The notes: generated by a model from the letters alone, not told the origin. Counted from the first letter of the stretch, positions 50,333-58,900 are shown. The stretch is 64,000 nt of DNA from Verrucomicrobiota bacterium (GCA_023416735.1 JAEZGX010000012.1:186001-250000); one strand, 5' to 3'. Numbers and translations: made by a program.

Positions 50333-50452
50333 GCTCTCAGCTATAAGCATCAAGCGGTCACCCGTAAGCGCCCTGTTCTCAACCTTCAGCTCTCAGGTTT
50401 CTGGCCCCTCCCGATCCGCTTTCAGCTTCTCAGCATCTCAGCTTTTCCGCGG
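50333..50452. repeat. CTCAGCT-type word cluster
   Basis: Separate short runs: GGCTCTCAGCTATAAGC (50333), CTTCAGCTCTCAGG (about 50382), and CTTTCAGCTTCTCAGC followed by ATCTCAGCTTTTCCGC (50428-50452). Dispersed in the gap between two minus-strand genes. Confidence 0.55.
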
Positions 50453-50505
50453 CTCCCTCTGCCTTCCCGCCCACTCCATCCTCCCCGCCAAACAACTTCT
50501 CTTTC

Positions 50506-50528
50506 CTCGCTATCTTTCTCTTTCTCCC
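50506..50528. repeat. Pyrimidine word repeat overlapping the CvfB-like stop
   Basis: CTTCTCTTTCCTCGCTATC then TTTCTCTTTCTCCC. It encodes the terminal GERER of the CvfB-like protein and contains its stop codon (50510-50512). Confidence 0.5.
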
Positions 50529-51364
50529 GGCGGCACCAGCCGGATCTCGCGCGCATTGATAAAAATCAATCGATCGCGAAACAGCCCCCCGATCGCCTGC
50601 TTGAACGCCTTCTTGCTGATACCGAGCGTCGCGCGAATTTCCTCCGGCGAACTGTTGTCGTGCAACGGCAGCGCTCCTCCGGCCGCCTTCAACGCCGCGA
50701 GAATGTCCTGCGCCATCGGCTCGATCCGCTGAAAACCCGCGCGATCCAGCGCGCAATCGATCTTCCCGTCCGGTCGCACCAGGCGCACATAACCGTCCAG
50801 CGGCTGCCCCACCGTCAACGGGCCCGCGAGATCCGAACGATACAACAATCCCCGATGCGCGTGCTCGACGATCACGTTGTAGCCGAGCGGAGTCTCCCCC
50901 GCCACGATCAGCTTCACCGCCTGCCCTTCCGCATACGAGGGCGGCGTCAGGTTCAAAGGCCGGTTGATCCGCCCACTCGCGACGATGCGGTCCGTTTTCG
51001 GATCGACCGAAACATACACCAAAATCCAGTCGCCCCGCCTCACCGGCCCGCCGAGTTCGCGCATCGGCAACAAAAGATCCTTTTCCAAACCCCAGTCGAG
51101 AAACGCACCGAGTCCCGCGGTCACACTCACAACCCGCAACAGCGCAAACTCCCCCACTTCGGCAAAAGGCGTTTCCGTCGTCGCGACCAGTCTGTCCTCA
51201 GAATCCCGATACACAAAAACTTCGATCGGCTGCCCCGCCCGAGCATCCTTCGGAATGTATCTCCCGGGGAGCAAAATTTCCCCCAGCGGTCCGCCATCGA
51301 GATAAACTCCCGGCGTCGCCGCGCGAACGATGAGGAGCGTGTTGCGTTTTCCGATCAGAGCCAT
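50510..51364 (-). CDS. CvfB-like S1 RNA-binding-domain protein
   Basis: The 284-residue protein matches the CvfB/YitL family: three S1-like RNA-binding segments (about 1-60; 65-130 with GLGAFLDWGLEKDLLLPMRE; 145-215 with GYNVIVEHAHRGLLYRSDL) and a C-terminal winged helix (residues 225-275, EIRATLGISKKAFKQAIGGL and the DRLIFI strand). CvfB of Staphylococcus binds RNA and affects virulence-factor expression. The start at 51364 (MALIGKRNTLLI) is canonical. The C-terminal five residues are encoded by a pyrimidine repeat. Confidence 0.88.
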   Translation of the reverse strand: MALIGKRNTLLIVRAATPGVYLDGGPLGEILLPGRYIPKDARAGQPIEVFVYRDSEDRLVATTETPFAEVGEFALLRVVSVTAGLGAFLDWGLEKDLLLPMRELGGPVRRGDWILVYVSVDPKTDRIVASGRINRPLNLTPPSYAEGQAVKLIVAGETPLGYNVIVEHAHRGLLYRSDLAGPLTVGQPLDGYVRLVRPDGKIDCALDRAGFQRIEPMAQDILAALKAAGGALPLHDNSSPEEIRATLGISKKAFKQAIGGLFRDRLIFINAREIRLVPPGERER

Positions 51365-51442
51365 GTGCCCCGCAACGTGACGCGCAGCCCGCGATCCGGC
51401 GAGCGCGTTCGCCGCAGCCAAAGCGGCACGCGTTGAGCCATC

Positions 51443-51469
51443 ATCCGTGAATTCGTGCCCATTTGTCGT
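51443..51469. repeat. Phrase-like repeat (CCGTGAATTCGTGCCCATT)
   Basis: ATCCGTGAATTCGTGCCC followed by ATTTGTCGTCG between the ABC-F and CvfB-like genes. Close copy of 22945-22980. Confidence 0.5.
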
Positions 51470-51502
51470 CGAACCGATTTATTCCGGCTCAGCTCCGTCT
51501 GG

Positions 51503-53017
51503 TCAGATTTGAATCTCCAACCGCGAATCGCCCCCTTCGTCTTTCACCAACCGCCAGTCCGTCTCGGTGATCTTTTCCAGAAACGCTTCATCATGGCTCA
51601 CGAGCAACATCGCACAGGGGCAGTCCGCGAGCGCCTCTTCGAGACAAACGATGCCCGGCAGATCCATGTGATTCGTCGGTTCGTCCATCACGATAAGATG
51701 CGGCCCGCGCACAATGCCGATCGCGAGGAGCAGCTTGCGCACTTCGCCCGGACTTGGCAGCGCACTTTCCAACAACCGCGCCGGTCGCGACCCAAGTCGG
51801 CTGATCGTCGTCATCACCCGGCCACGTTCGTCATTCGGCAGTCGCTTGACCGCCTCCAACACCACGCGCGACTCCTCCGCCGTGATTTCCTGCGGAACCG
51901 ACACGATTTTGTCGGCCGGCAATTGCAGCCGCTCCAGCACATGCCGGACGAGCGTGCTCTTGCCCAGTCCGTTTGCGCCTCTCAACGCGATGCGACTCGT
52001 GCCGCCGATTTCCAAGTCGGGAAATTGCAACGCGCGTCCGCCGCCCAGCGGCAACCGGCCTGCCGGCATACGCAGCAAAAAATCTCGCGGCATGAACGAC
52101 GCGCCTTCGACCCAGATGCCCGTTTCATAGCGTTTCTTAACCGTGATGTCCGCGCGCTGAGCGTTTACCTTGCCCGCGCGCTGATTCATCTGCGCCACCA
52201 TTCTTCCCGCATAAGCGTCTTTGCCCGTCAGCTTGGCGAGATTGCGCATCGCGCGGCCGTCGTGGTCGTGCGCCGGAATTTTCTTCTGCTTCGAACCGCG
52301 CGACGCTGCCGCCTTTTGCTCCGCGATCATCCGGCGGCGTTGCGCCTCCGCCTGCAGACGGTTCGCCGTCCGGCGCAGCGCTTCACTGGCGCTGCGGGCC
52401 GAGTTCTCCTCGAGTTCCTGCTGCTCCAGCGCCTCCGTGACCCCGCCCGGCCGCATCACCGCATCCGGCGGATCGAGCAGAAGACATTGCATACACAATT
52501 CGTCGAGCAACGTGCGATCGTGACTCACCAGCAATCCGATCCCGCCAAAGTCCCGCAGCGCCTCCCACAACAACCGCCGCGCCTCCGCGTCGATGTGATT
52601 GCTCGGCTCATCGAGCGCCAGCACGGCCGGTTCGCGCCATAACGCCACCGCGATCTGCGCGCGTTTGCGCTCCCCGTGACTCAGCGTCGACCAACGCTCC
52701 GGCCAGTCCTCGCTCACACGCAGACGCGCCTTGAGCACACCCGCGTCGGGCGCCCAAATGAAATCCTCGAAAAACTCCGGCGGTTCATCCGTGCGTTGCG
52801 CGACATACAGCGCCAGTCCCTGCCGCTGCACCACGCCGCTCTGCGCCACCAGTTCGCCCGTCGCCACTTTCAGCAATGTCGTTTTCCCCGCCCCGTTGGG
52901 TCCCACGATGCCCGTCCAGCCCCGCGGAAACTGCACCGTCAACTCGGTGAACAAGGGCACCGTCATGCCCGGATGCGCAAACTCGACCGACTGAAACGTC
53001 AACAAGGCGGAAGCCAT
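51503..53017 (-). CDS. ABC-F family ATP-binding protein
   Basis: The 504-residue protein has two ABC ATPase domains without membrane segments. Domain 1: Walker A GPNGAGKTT (residues 39-47), signature LSHGERKRAQIA, Walker B VLALDEPSNHID. A charged linker (about 215-290) follows. Domain 2: Walker A GANGLGKST, a degenerate signature SPGEVRKLLL, Walker B LIVMDEPTNHMD. ABC-F proteins act on the ribosome as translation factors or antibiotic-protection factors. The linker here is of medium length, and the exact subfamily cannot be assigned. It is a single gene divergent from an exported amidohydrolase. Confidence 0.92.
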   Translation of the reverse strand: MASALLTFQSVEFAHPGMTVPLFTELTVQFPRGWTGIVGPNGAGKTTLLKVATGELVAQSGVVQRQGLALYVAQRTDEPPEFFEDFIWAPDAGVLKARLRVSEDWPERWSTLSHGERKRAQIAVALWREPAVLALDEPSNHIDAEARRLLWEALRDFGGIGLLVSHDRTLLDELCMQCLLLDPPDAVMRPGGVTEALEQQELEENSARSASEALRRTANRLQAEAQRRRMIAEQKAAASRGSKQKKIPAHDHDGRAMRNLAKLTGKDAYAGRMVAQMNQRAGKVNAQRADITVKKRYETGIWVEGASFMPRDFLLRMPAGRLPLGGGRALQFPDLEIGGTSRIALRGANGLGKSTLVRHVLERLQLPADKIVSVPQEITAEESRVVLEAVKRLPNDERGRVMTTISRLGSRPARLLESALPSPGEVRKLLLAIGIVRGPHLIVMDEPTNHMDLPGIVCLEEALADCPCAMLLVSHDEAFLEKITETDWRLVKDEGGDSRLEIQI

Positions 53018-53114
53018 GTCCGCAGCGTGTAGCCACGCCGCCCTCCCGCAACGCCAAGTTCCCTGTCGCCACGGTCCATCTCCTCAGAGTTCATAGCGCA
53101 CCACCCCTAATCCC

Positions 53115-53984
53115 ATGTCTTTCGCTTACCCCACCGTCCGGCAAATCTCAGCGTTCTGCGTTGCTCTCACTCTGTTCTCCCACGTGTCGCTCGCCCAGTC
53201 GCCGCTCTTCGACGTTCACGTTCATCTGTGGCACGGGGATGCCTCCTTGCAGATGTATGAGGAGCAACTGAAGGACACCGGCATTGAAGCCACCGGCATC
53301 GGCGCAATGTGGTTCGGCGGCATGAACCAGGCGCTCGCCGGCCGACCAGCCGACATTCAAGCGCGCAACGATGGCCTCATCGCTCTCGCCGCCAAGAATC
53401 CCAAGCTGCTTCCGATCGCCACCGTCCATCCCTACGACGGTCCCGCCGCAGTGCAGGAACTCGAACGCGTTGCCGCCGCCGGCGTGAAAGCGCTGAAGAT
53501 CCACCCTCACACTCAACACTTCGAACAGGACGACCCGCGCGTCCTAACCCTCGTTCAACGCGCCGGCGAACTCGGCGTGATCGTCGTTCTCGACAACGCC
53601 AACATCCTCCCCGGCGACAGCGAAAAATTGTTCAACCTCGCACTGAAAGCGCCGAAAACGAAATTCGTCTTCACGCACCTGGGCGGAACCAACTTCCGCT
53701 TCTGGAGCATCCTGAAACTCGTGCGCACCGCCCAGGGCGTCTTCGCCGAAAACATCTACTTCGACATCTCCGGCGTCGTGACCTTGTTCGCCGGCTCGCC
53801 GATCGAAGACGAATTCGTCTGGACCATGCGCGGCGTCGGCATCGAGCACCTGCTCCTCGGCTCGGACTTTCCTCAAATCTCGCTCCGCCAAACGCTCGAC
53901 GCTCTCGATCGGCTTCCGCTCACCCCGGACGAAAAATCCAAAATCCGCTACGAAAACGCCCGCGCCCTCTTCGACCTGAAGTAA
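53115..53984 (+). CDS. Exported amidohydrolase (amidohydrolase_2 family)
   Basis: The 289-residue protein has a signal peptide (residues 1-28, ALTLFSHVSLAQ) and an amidohydrolase_2 TIM-barrel: the metal motif FDVHVHLWHG (HxH), KIHPHTQ, FTHLGGTNF and LLLGSDFPQ with the late metal-binding Asp. Family members include decarboxylases and hydrolases of cyclic or aromatic acids. The periplasmic location is unusual for the family and is supported by the clear signal peptide. It lies alone between an ABC-F gene and a VOC gene. Confidence 0.87.
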   Translation: MSFAYPTVRQISAFCVALTLFSHVSLAQSPLFDVHVHLWHGDASLQMYEEQLKDTGIEATGIGAMWFGGMNQALAGRPADIQARNDGLIALAAKNPKLLPIATVHPYDGPAAVQELERVAAAGVKALKIHPHTQHFEQDDPRVLTLVQRAGELGVIVVLDNANILPGDSEKLFNLALKAPKTKFVFTHLGGTNFRFWSILKLVRTAQGVFAENIYFDISGVVTLFAGSPIEDEFVWTMRGVGIEHLLLGSDFPQISLRQTLDALDRLPLTPDEKSKIRYENARALFDLK

Positions 53985-54067
53985 AACGCACCGCTCCAAC
54001 GGCCGGCCGTTCCACTCGCGTATCCAAATTCCTGCTTCGGCCTCTCTCGCTTCCCGCACCTCGATCC

Positions 54068-54104
54068 GTAATTTGCGCCCTTTCGTGTCCGTTCGCGGTT
54101 CCCC
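54068..54104. repeat. Phrase-like repeat (TTTCGTGTCCGTTCGCGGTT)
   Basis: GTAATTTGCGCCCTTTCGTG followed by TCCGTTCGCGGTTCC before the PhnB-type VOC gene. Diverged member of the GAATTCGTGTCCATTC family. Confidence 0.4.
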
Positions 54105-54141
54105 GCTTCGTCGTAAGAGGCGAGAGCACATTCCGTCACCC

Positions 54142-54624
54142 ATGAAAACCATCCCGAGAAACACGATCTGCCTCTGGTTCAACAAAGACGCCGAGGAAGC
54201 CGCGCACTTCTATGCCGCAACGTTTCCCGACAGCGCAGTCACCGCCGTTCACCGTGCTCCCAGCGACTACCCGTCGGGCAAAGCGGGCGATGTGCTCACC
54301 GTCCACTTCACCGTCTGCGGCATTCCCTGCCTCGGCCTGAATGGCGGGCCGGCCTTCACGCACAGCGAAGCTTTCTCCTTCCAGATCGCGACCGACACGC
54401 AGGAAGAAACCGACCGCTACTGGAACGCCATCGTCTCCAATGGCGGCCAGGAAAGCGCCTGCGGCTGGTGCAAGGACAAGTGGGGCCTCAACTGGCAGAT
54501 CACCCCGCGTGCGCTCACCGAAGCGATGGCCGCCGGCGGCGCCGAAGCCAAGCGCGCCTTCGAAGCCATGATGGAAATGGGCAAGATCGACATCGCCAAA
54601 ATCGAAGCCGCCCGCCGCGGTTGA
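54142..54624 (+). CDS. PhnB-type VOC family protein
   Basis: The protein of 160 residues is of the 3-demethylubiquinone-9 3-methyltransferase-like (PhnB) VOC group: RNTICLWFNKDAEEAAHFYA at the start, FPDSAVTAVHRAP, GLNGGPAFTHSEAFSFQI, and the family's GWCKDKWGLNWQITPRAL. These proteins share a glyoxalase fold, but their real reactions are mostly unknown and they are not methyltransferases. The start at 54142 (MKTIPRNT) was chosen over an upstream extension that runs through a repeat. It is convergent with the GH30 gene and its terminator. Confidence 0.9.
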   Translation: MKTIPRNTICLWFNKDAEEAAHFYAATFPDSAVTAVHRAPSDYPSGKAGDVLTVHFTVCGIPCLGLNGGPAFTHSEAFSFQIATDTQEETDRYWNAIVSNGGQESACGWCKDKWGLNWQITPRALTEAMAAGGAEAKRAFEAMMEMGKIDIAKIEAARRG

Positions 54625-54666
54625 ACCGCAACTCGCGTGTCGACCTCCGTCGACGCGAGCACAGGC

Positions 54667-54697
54667 AAAAAAAACGGCTCCGTCGCAACGGAGCCGT
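54667..54697 (-). terminator. Rho-independent terminator of the GH30 gene
   Basis: Perfect 10-bp stem ACGGCTCCGT/ACGGAGCCGT (54674-54683 with 54688-54697) with loop CGCA, followed on the minus strand by eight T. Confidence 0.93.
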
Positions 54698-54729
54698 GCG
54701 CTCAAACTCGGTTCGCGCCGTTTCAATCG

Positions 54730-57003
54730 CTACAGCGATCGCAGCACGATATCGTCCACCACCAAGCTGCGGCGGTTGTCCGCTTCGAGCGTGATCCCCA
54801 CCAACGCCGCACCCGCATCGGGCGCAACTTCATCGAGTTCCACCCTCACTTGGTGCCACGCGCCGTCATTCGGCACGTCCACTTTCTTTCCGTGGATGGG
54901 TTCGCCATTCACCGAGATCGAACTGTGTTTCGCCGTCACCGATTGCTTGCGCCCGGCAAATTGCAGTTCGACGCGTTTCAACGTCGCGCCGCCCGCCGTC
55001 GCGCGAACGTAGAACTCCAGCACGTTGTTTTCCGTCACATTGACTCCACTCGCATGCGTCAACTCCAGCGTGCGATGTTGATGGCTCGTTTCGAAGTTCA
55101 ACGCCCGCTCGCTGATCCAATGCGTGTGCTCGTCCGTCGTGCTTCCCTGCACCTGCGTCCAACCGTCGCCGATACGATCCGCAAAGACGCTCCGCGAGGT
55201 TCCTTCGCCGACCAGCGTCACCACACCATAGCCCGGCACCGTCACCGACGCCTTGCCGTCGGTCACCGCCGCCATCGAGGGAATCCAATAACTCCCCGCA
55301 TTTGACGTGAAGACGTCGAAGCTTTCCACGCCGCTCGGGAGCGCGGGCGCCGCCACGTCAATCGTCACCGCCGACGCCGTCGTGTTGAGCAACACATACG
55401 TGATCGTCTGGTTGTCGTCGTGCACATACGCACTCGCATCGATCGCCGTCGACTCGACGTCCACTTCCACGCGCTGCGCGCCGGGACGAATGTAGCGGAA
55501 GAAATGCCGCGCCGCGTTGAACTTCGGCGCCGTCTCCAACTCGATCGATCCGGTCAATGTCTCCGTCTCGGCGACCGTTCCGCCGTCCGCCATTTGCCAA
55601 TACAGCCAGGCGTTCTGCCGTCCTGCCGTCAGCGCTTGATGAATCCGCAACGCGACGCTCCACGCACCGGAGCCCGGAAATCCGTTCTGTGGCCACAGCC
55701 ACTGCGGATTCTCGCCCGAGGTCTCCGTCATCCACGAGCGCTTCCCGGTCGCAACGAAGCCGTCGACGGGCGCCGGAATCCCCGCCGCTGGGCTCTCCGT
55801 CCAACCCTGCGCCCACCACCGCCATTGCAGTGGATCCGCTTCCGCCGCATTCACGCCGTTCGCCGCGTAGCCGTGGATTGCATAAATCTGCAACGCCTCG
55901 CGCGCGATCGGATCGGCTTCGATGTTCGCGACATATTGCAGGTTCTTGTGCTGCGTGGTCGCTCCGCCGCCAAACTGCCAGAGCCCATACGCGTCATTGC
56001 CGAGCAAATCGTCCGTCCCGGAGAAGATGATATGCTTCAACTCCGGATGCCGGTCGAACTCCGCCCGCAGCGCCGTCAACGCGGCGATATATTCGCTCGA
56101 GAGCGCATAGCGCGCACTGCTGAAATACTGCTGAAATCCCGGTTCGTTCTGAATGCTGACAGCGTAGAATTTCACGCCGAAGTGCCGCTGGTAACCAAGA
56201 ATGTAGGCAGCGCAGCTCCGCGCATACTGCGTCAACGCACTCGTCGGGCCGGTGCCGTCGTTGAACACTTCTAGCGGCGCGTGCGAAACATCGAGTTTCC
56301 CACCTGCGAAATTATCGAACCAGATATACGGCCAGGGCGTGCCTTGCCGCGGCAAAATCCCACCATAATTCGGCGAGACATTGCCCGTCGCGATTTTCAC
56401 CCACGGCACCGGCGACCAGAAACATCCGAGCAGTTTGAAACCGCCCAGTTCCTCGGCGCGCTGCGTGCCTACGCTCGCCAGGATGCCCGAGCCTTTCGGC
56501 AGCGTGTTGTTGTAGTCGAACACCGCGATGTTCTGCTCGATATCCGGCCCCATGATCGCGATCGGCGCGCTTCTGCCGGCGAACTCGCGCGAATAGTCGT
56601 TCGGACCCGTGTAGGTGCGCACGTTGTTATTCTCCGGTCCGGGCAGCGCCGGGTTGTTGTGAAACCACGGACTGTTGTAAGTGAAATCCGAATACGGCGC
56701 TTTCAACCGGGGCGTCAGGTCCGCCCGCACGATCGACGCGCCCAGCTCATCGTAATAGAGCTGATGAAACCACGGCTGCTCCGCGGAACCGCCTGTATAC
56801 GTGCAGGTGCCGAAACCATCGATGCGCTGCTCGCGACCGGCATCGTCGACGAACGGCGTGAGCCGGGGATTCGTGATTTGCGCCGACACCGGCAAGATCC
56901 CGGCGAACGAAAGAGCCAACACAAGCGGCAGGCGAGGTGCCGGGGAACGACGCGAACGAGGCCGTTCGCACGACGTGAAACGATCCGAGGTAACGATATC
57001 CAT
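54730..57003 (-). CDS. Exported GH30-family glycoside hydrolase
   Basis: The 757-residue secreted enzyme has a long n-region then a signal peptide (cleavage near 41, ILPVSAQ), a (beta/alpha)8 catalytic barrel (about 45-480), a beta-sandwich (about 490-600) and a C-terminal carbohydrate-binding-like beta domain (about 610-757, ending VVDDIVLRSL). The GH30 acid/base Glu is E287 in SIQNEPGF and the nucleophile is E427 in SWMTETSGE. GH30 members cleave beta-glucosyl, xylan or related bonds; the early IDGFGTCTYTGGSAEQPWFH is typical of the family. The specificity is not determined. It fits a polysaccharide-degrading lifestyle. HxlR lies divergently upstream. Confidence 0.88.
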   Translation of the reverse strand: MDIVTSDRFTSCERPRSRRSPAPRLPLVLALSFAGILPVSAQITNPRLTPFVDDAGREQRIDGFGTCTYTGGSAEQPWFHQLYYDELGASIVRADLTPRLKAPYSDFTYNSPWFHNNPALPGPENNNVRTYTGPNDYSREFAGRSAPIAIMGPDIEQNIAVFDYNNTLPKGSGILASVGTQRAEELGGFKLLGCFWSPVPWVKIATGNVSPNYGGILPRQGTPWPYIWFDNFAGGKLDVSHAPLEVFNDGTGPTSALTQYARSCAAYILGYQRHFGVKFYAVSIQNEPGFQQYFSSARYALSSEYIAALTALRAEFDRHPELKHIIFSGTDDLLGNDAYGLWQFGGGATTQHKNLQYVANIEADPIAREALQIYAIHGYAANGVNAAEADPLQWRWWAQGWTESPAAGIPAPVDGFVATGKRSWMTETSGENPQWLWPQNGFPGSGAWSVALRIHQALTAGRQNAWLYWQMADGGTVAETETLTGSIELETAPKFNAARHFFRYIRPGAQRVEVDVESTAIDASAYVHDDNQTITYVLLNTTASAVTIDVAAPALPSGVESFDVFTSNAGSYWIPSMAAVTDGKASVTVPGYGVVTLVGEGTSRSVFADRIGDGWTQVQGSTTDEHTHWISERALNFETSHQHRTLELTHASGVNVTENNVLEFYVRATAGGATLKRVELQFAGRKQSVTAKHSSISVNGEPIHGKKVDVPNDGAWHQVRVELDEVAPDAGAALVGITLEADNRRSLVVDDIVLRSL

Positions 57004-57213
57004 TTTTCGGTTTTTGGGGTTGCGGAATGCTTTCCGGAGCCGGAAAGCGCAGGGATTGCCAACCGCTGGAGTATCGGCGATGCGAATACCCGACTTGCTT
57101 CGCTCTCCCGGTCAAAGGCGGATCATTTAATCCCGTTGAAATCGCCCTCATCTGCCTCGCCAATCCGCGACATCGTAATTGCCGGCCGCAACCGTTCGCC
57201 CATTGTCCCAGGC

Positions 57214-57588
57214 ATGCGCTCGCTCGACCAATACCGGCAGAAGATCGACGCCCTGCAGGAGCGATGCCCCGTCCGCGCCGCGCTGGACGTCATTCGCGGA
57301 CGCTGGAAGCCGTCGATCCTCTTTGAACTGAAAACCGGACCGCGTCGCTTCTCCGATCTGCAGGCCGCCCTGCGCGGAATCACACCCCAAGCGTTGTCTC
57401 TGCAATTGCGACAACTCGAAGCCGATGGAGTCCTCGCCCGCAAAGTTTTCCCCGATGAGGTGCCGGTGCGCGTCGAGTATTCACTTTCCAAGGACGGACA
57501 GGCCCTTTCAGCCGTGATGGACCAGCTTGAGCTCTGGGGACTCGGCTACCTCTCGCGTCGCCCGAGTCAAAAACCTCGCGCCGCCTGA
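57214..57588 (+). CDS. HxlR-family transcriptional regulator
   Basis: This is a 124-residue winged-helix regulator. It has CPVRAALDVIRGRWKPSILF, the family signature with the near-N-terminal cysteine C18 that senses electrophiles or redox in some members. The recognition helix region is RRFSDLQAALRGITPQALSL, and the C-terminal dimerisation helix follows. The start at 57214 (MRSLDQYR) was chosen because upstream sequence is antisense to the GH30 gene. The azoreductase-like gene lies 104 bases downstream on the same strand; a candidate palindromic site (57621-57644) lies between them. Control of that gene is inferred. Confidence 0.92.
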   Translation: MRSLDQYRQKIDALQERCPVRAALDVIRGRWKPSILFELKTGPRRFSDLQAALRGITPQALSLQLRQLEADGVLARKVFPDEVPVRVEYSLSKDGQALSAVMDQLELWGLGYLSRRPSQKPRAA

Positions 57589-57620
57589 GCGCCTCTCGCG
57601 CCATCATCGCCGCGCGAGCG

Positions 57621-57644
57621 CTCACATTTCTGTGAGTGACTCAC
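57621..57644 (+). promoter_or_regulatory. Candidate HxlR operator upstream of the azoreductase gene
   Basis: Two overlapping inverted repeats: CTCACA-TTTC-TGTGAG (57621-57636) and the perfect 13-mer GTGAGTGACTCAC (57632-57644). They lie 49 bases before the azoreductase start. Confidence 0.45.
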
Positions 57645-57692
57645 GAACTTGCGACGAAGCAAACGTCTTCGCTCCGGGCTATGCTGGGCGCG

Positions 57693-58343
57693 ATGAATAC
57701 CCTCCTCCTTGTTCACTCCAGCGGCCGCGTCACCCGGTCGATCACCCGCCGTCTCGCCGACCGTTTCGCCCGTGCATGGTCCGCCGCCCACCCTGCGGGA
57801 ACCCTCCTCCATCGCGATGTGGGCCAGTTTCCGCCAAGCACCGTCAACGAAGCCTGGATCGCGGCCGCATTCGCCGCTCCCGAACGACGCACCGCCGAAA
57901 TGCACGCGGCATTGCGTGAGAGCGAAACATTGCTCAACGAAATCGAGCGTGCCGACGCCATCGTCATCGGCGCGCCACTCTATAACTTCGGTCTGCCGGC
58001 CCAGCTCAAAGCCTGGTTCGATCAAATCATTCGCGTGGGCCGCACATTCGATTTCACCCACGATTCGGAGCAGCCCTATCGTCCCCTGCTCCAACCCAAA
58101 CCCGTGGTCGTTCTCGTCTCGGCTGGCGACGCCAACATACTGCCTGGCGGCTCCGCCTTCCCGCTCGCCACCCTTGAGCCGCATCTCACAACCATGCTCT
58201 CCTTCAACGGGCTCAGCGACATCACGTTCATCCGCGTGGGCGACGAAGAAAAGCCTGGCGAATCTCACGAGCGCTCCATCGCCGCCGCCGAACAAGCGAT
58301 CGATCGCTACATCGCCGACCGCGCGATTCGAGCCGTCGCTTAG
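57693..58343 (+). CDS. azoR: FMN-dependent NADH-azoreductase family protein
   Basis: This 216-residue flavodoxin-like oxidoreductase has the AzoR family features LLLVHSSGRVTRSITRRLADRF (FMN phosphate site), ADAIVIGAPLYNFGLPAQLKAWFDQI (residues 88-113) and VVVLVSAGDANILPGG. AzoR enzymes reduce quinones and azo compounds by two-electron transfer with NADH and are commonly induced by electrophiles through HxlR-type repressors. The gene follows such a regulator here. The start at 57693 (MNTLLLV) is canonical; 57681 is an alternative. Confidence 0.91.
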   Translation: MNTLLLVHSSGRVTRSITRRLADRFARAWSAAHPAGTLLHRDVGQFPPSTVNEAWIAAAFAAPERRTAEMHAALRESETLLNEIERADAIVIGAPLYNFGLPAQLKAWFDQIIRVGRTFDFTHDSEQPYRPLLQPKPVVVLVSAGDANILPGGSAFPLATLEPHLTTMLSFNGLSDITFIRVGDEEKPGESHERSIAAAEQAIDRYIADRAIRAVA

Positions 58344-58404
58344 CAGCGGAAAGCCGCGCCAATTCCATTGCTTCGCGCGGCGCGCGAACCACGCTGCCGC
58401 GTCC

Positions 58405-58692
58405 ATGAAGAAGACGTTTCCGCTCACCGCTCCCGGCAAGGACGACGCCCGCGTGCGCGATAAAATCCGCCACGAGCTCAACAAATACGTTCGCCGCGAA
58501 CGTCAGAAAAAGATCCCCGAGGGCTACGCGTTGTGGTCGTTCGATTGCCGCATCGGCCTCAACGCCGCGACCGCCGAACCGCGACCGCTCAAGGAGATCG
58601 GGAATGCGATCGACACGCTTGCCGCCGGCGGCGCTACCGAGGTCTACATCGAAATTCTGGCCCGGCCCGACGTCCGCCCTGGCGCCCGCTGA
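58405..58692 (+). CDS. DUF6172-like small protein
   Basis: The 95-residue protein begins MKKTFPLTAPGKDDARVRDK and continues with HELNKYVRRERQKKIPEGYA and WSFDCRIG, matching conserved proteins of the DUF6172 type as I remember them. It is soluble, strongly basic in the first half and has no catalytic motif. The function is unknown. It is 61 bases downstream of azoR on the same strand, so they may be co-transcribed. Confidence 0.65.
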   Translation: MKKTFPLTAPGKDDARVRDKIRHELNKYVRRERQKKIPEGYALWSFDCRIGLNAATAEPRPLKEIGNAIDTLAAGGATEVYIEILARPDVRPGAR

Positions 58693-58768
58693 GTTCAGCG
58701 CGCCTTCCCCACGGGGCGCTAAACTCATTCGGATTGCCGGCCCGACAAGTATCCGCCGAATTCTCCCC

Positions 58769-58900
58769 ATGGGCGCCAAATACCTGCCAAACGTCAAAGA
58801 CCAGAAAGCGACTCAGCGCTTCCAAACAAAACAGCTTGGACAGTCTAAGTTCATCAAGCCGGTCGCCGCACCATCGTCCCCGAAGAAAAAGAAGAAGTAA
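58769..58900 (+). CDS. Small basic protein, 43 residues
   Basis: Product with the start MGAKYLPNVKDQKATQRFQT and a C-terminal lysine run (SPKKKKK). It is very basic and low-complexity at the end; nucleic-acid binding is possible but only inferred. The gene is short, so it could be a chance ORF, but it lies correctly oriented in a tight row of small genes and ends just before the next start. Confidence 0.45.
   Translation: MGAKYLPNVKDQKATQRFQTKQLGQSKFIKPVAAPSSPKKKKK

Noticed and set aside
47638..50528. CRISPR array as an explanation of the word repeats
   Set aside because: Units are 6-8 bases, degenerate and adjacent, without regular spacers or cas genes.
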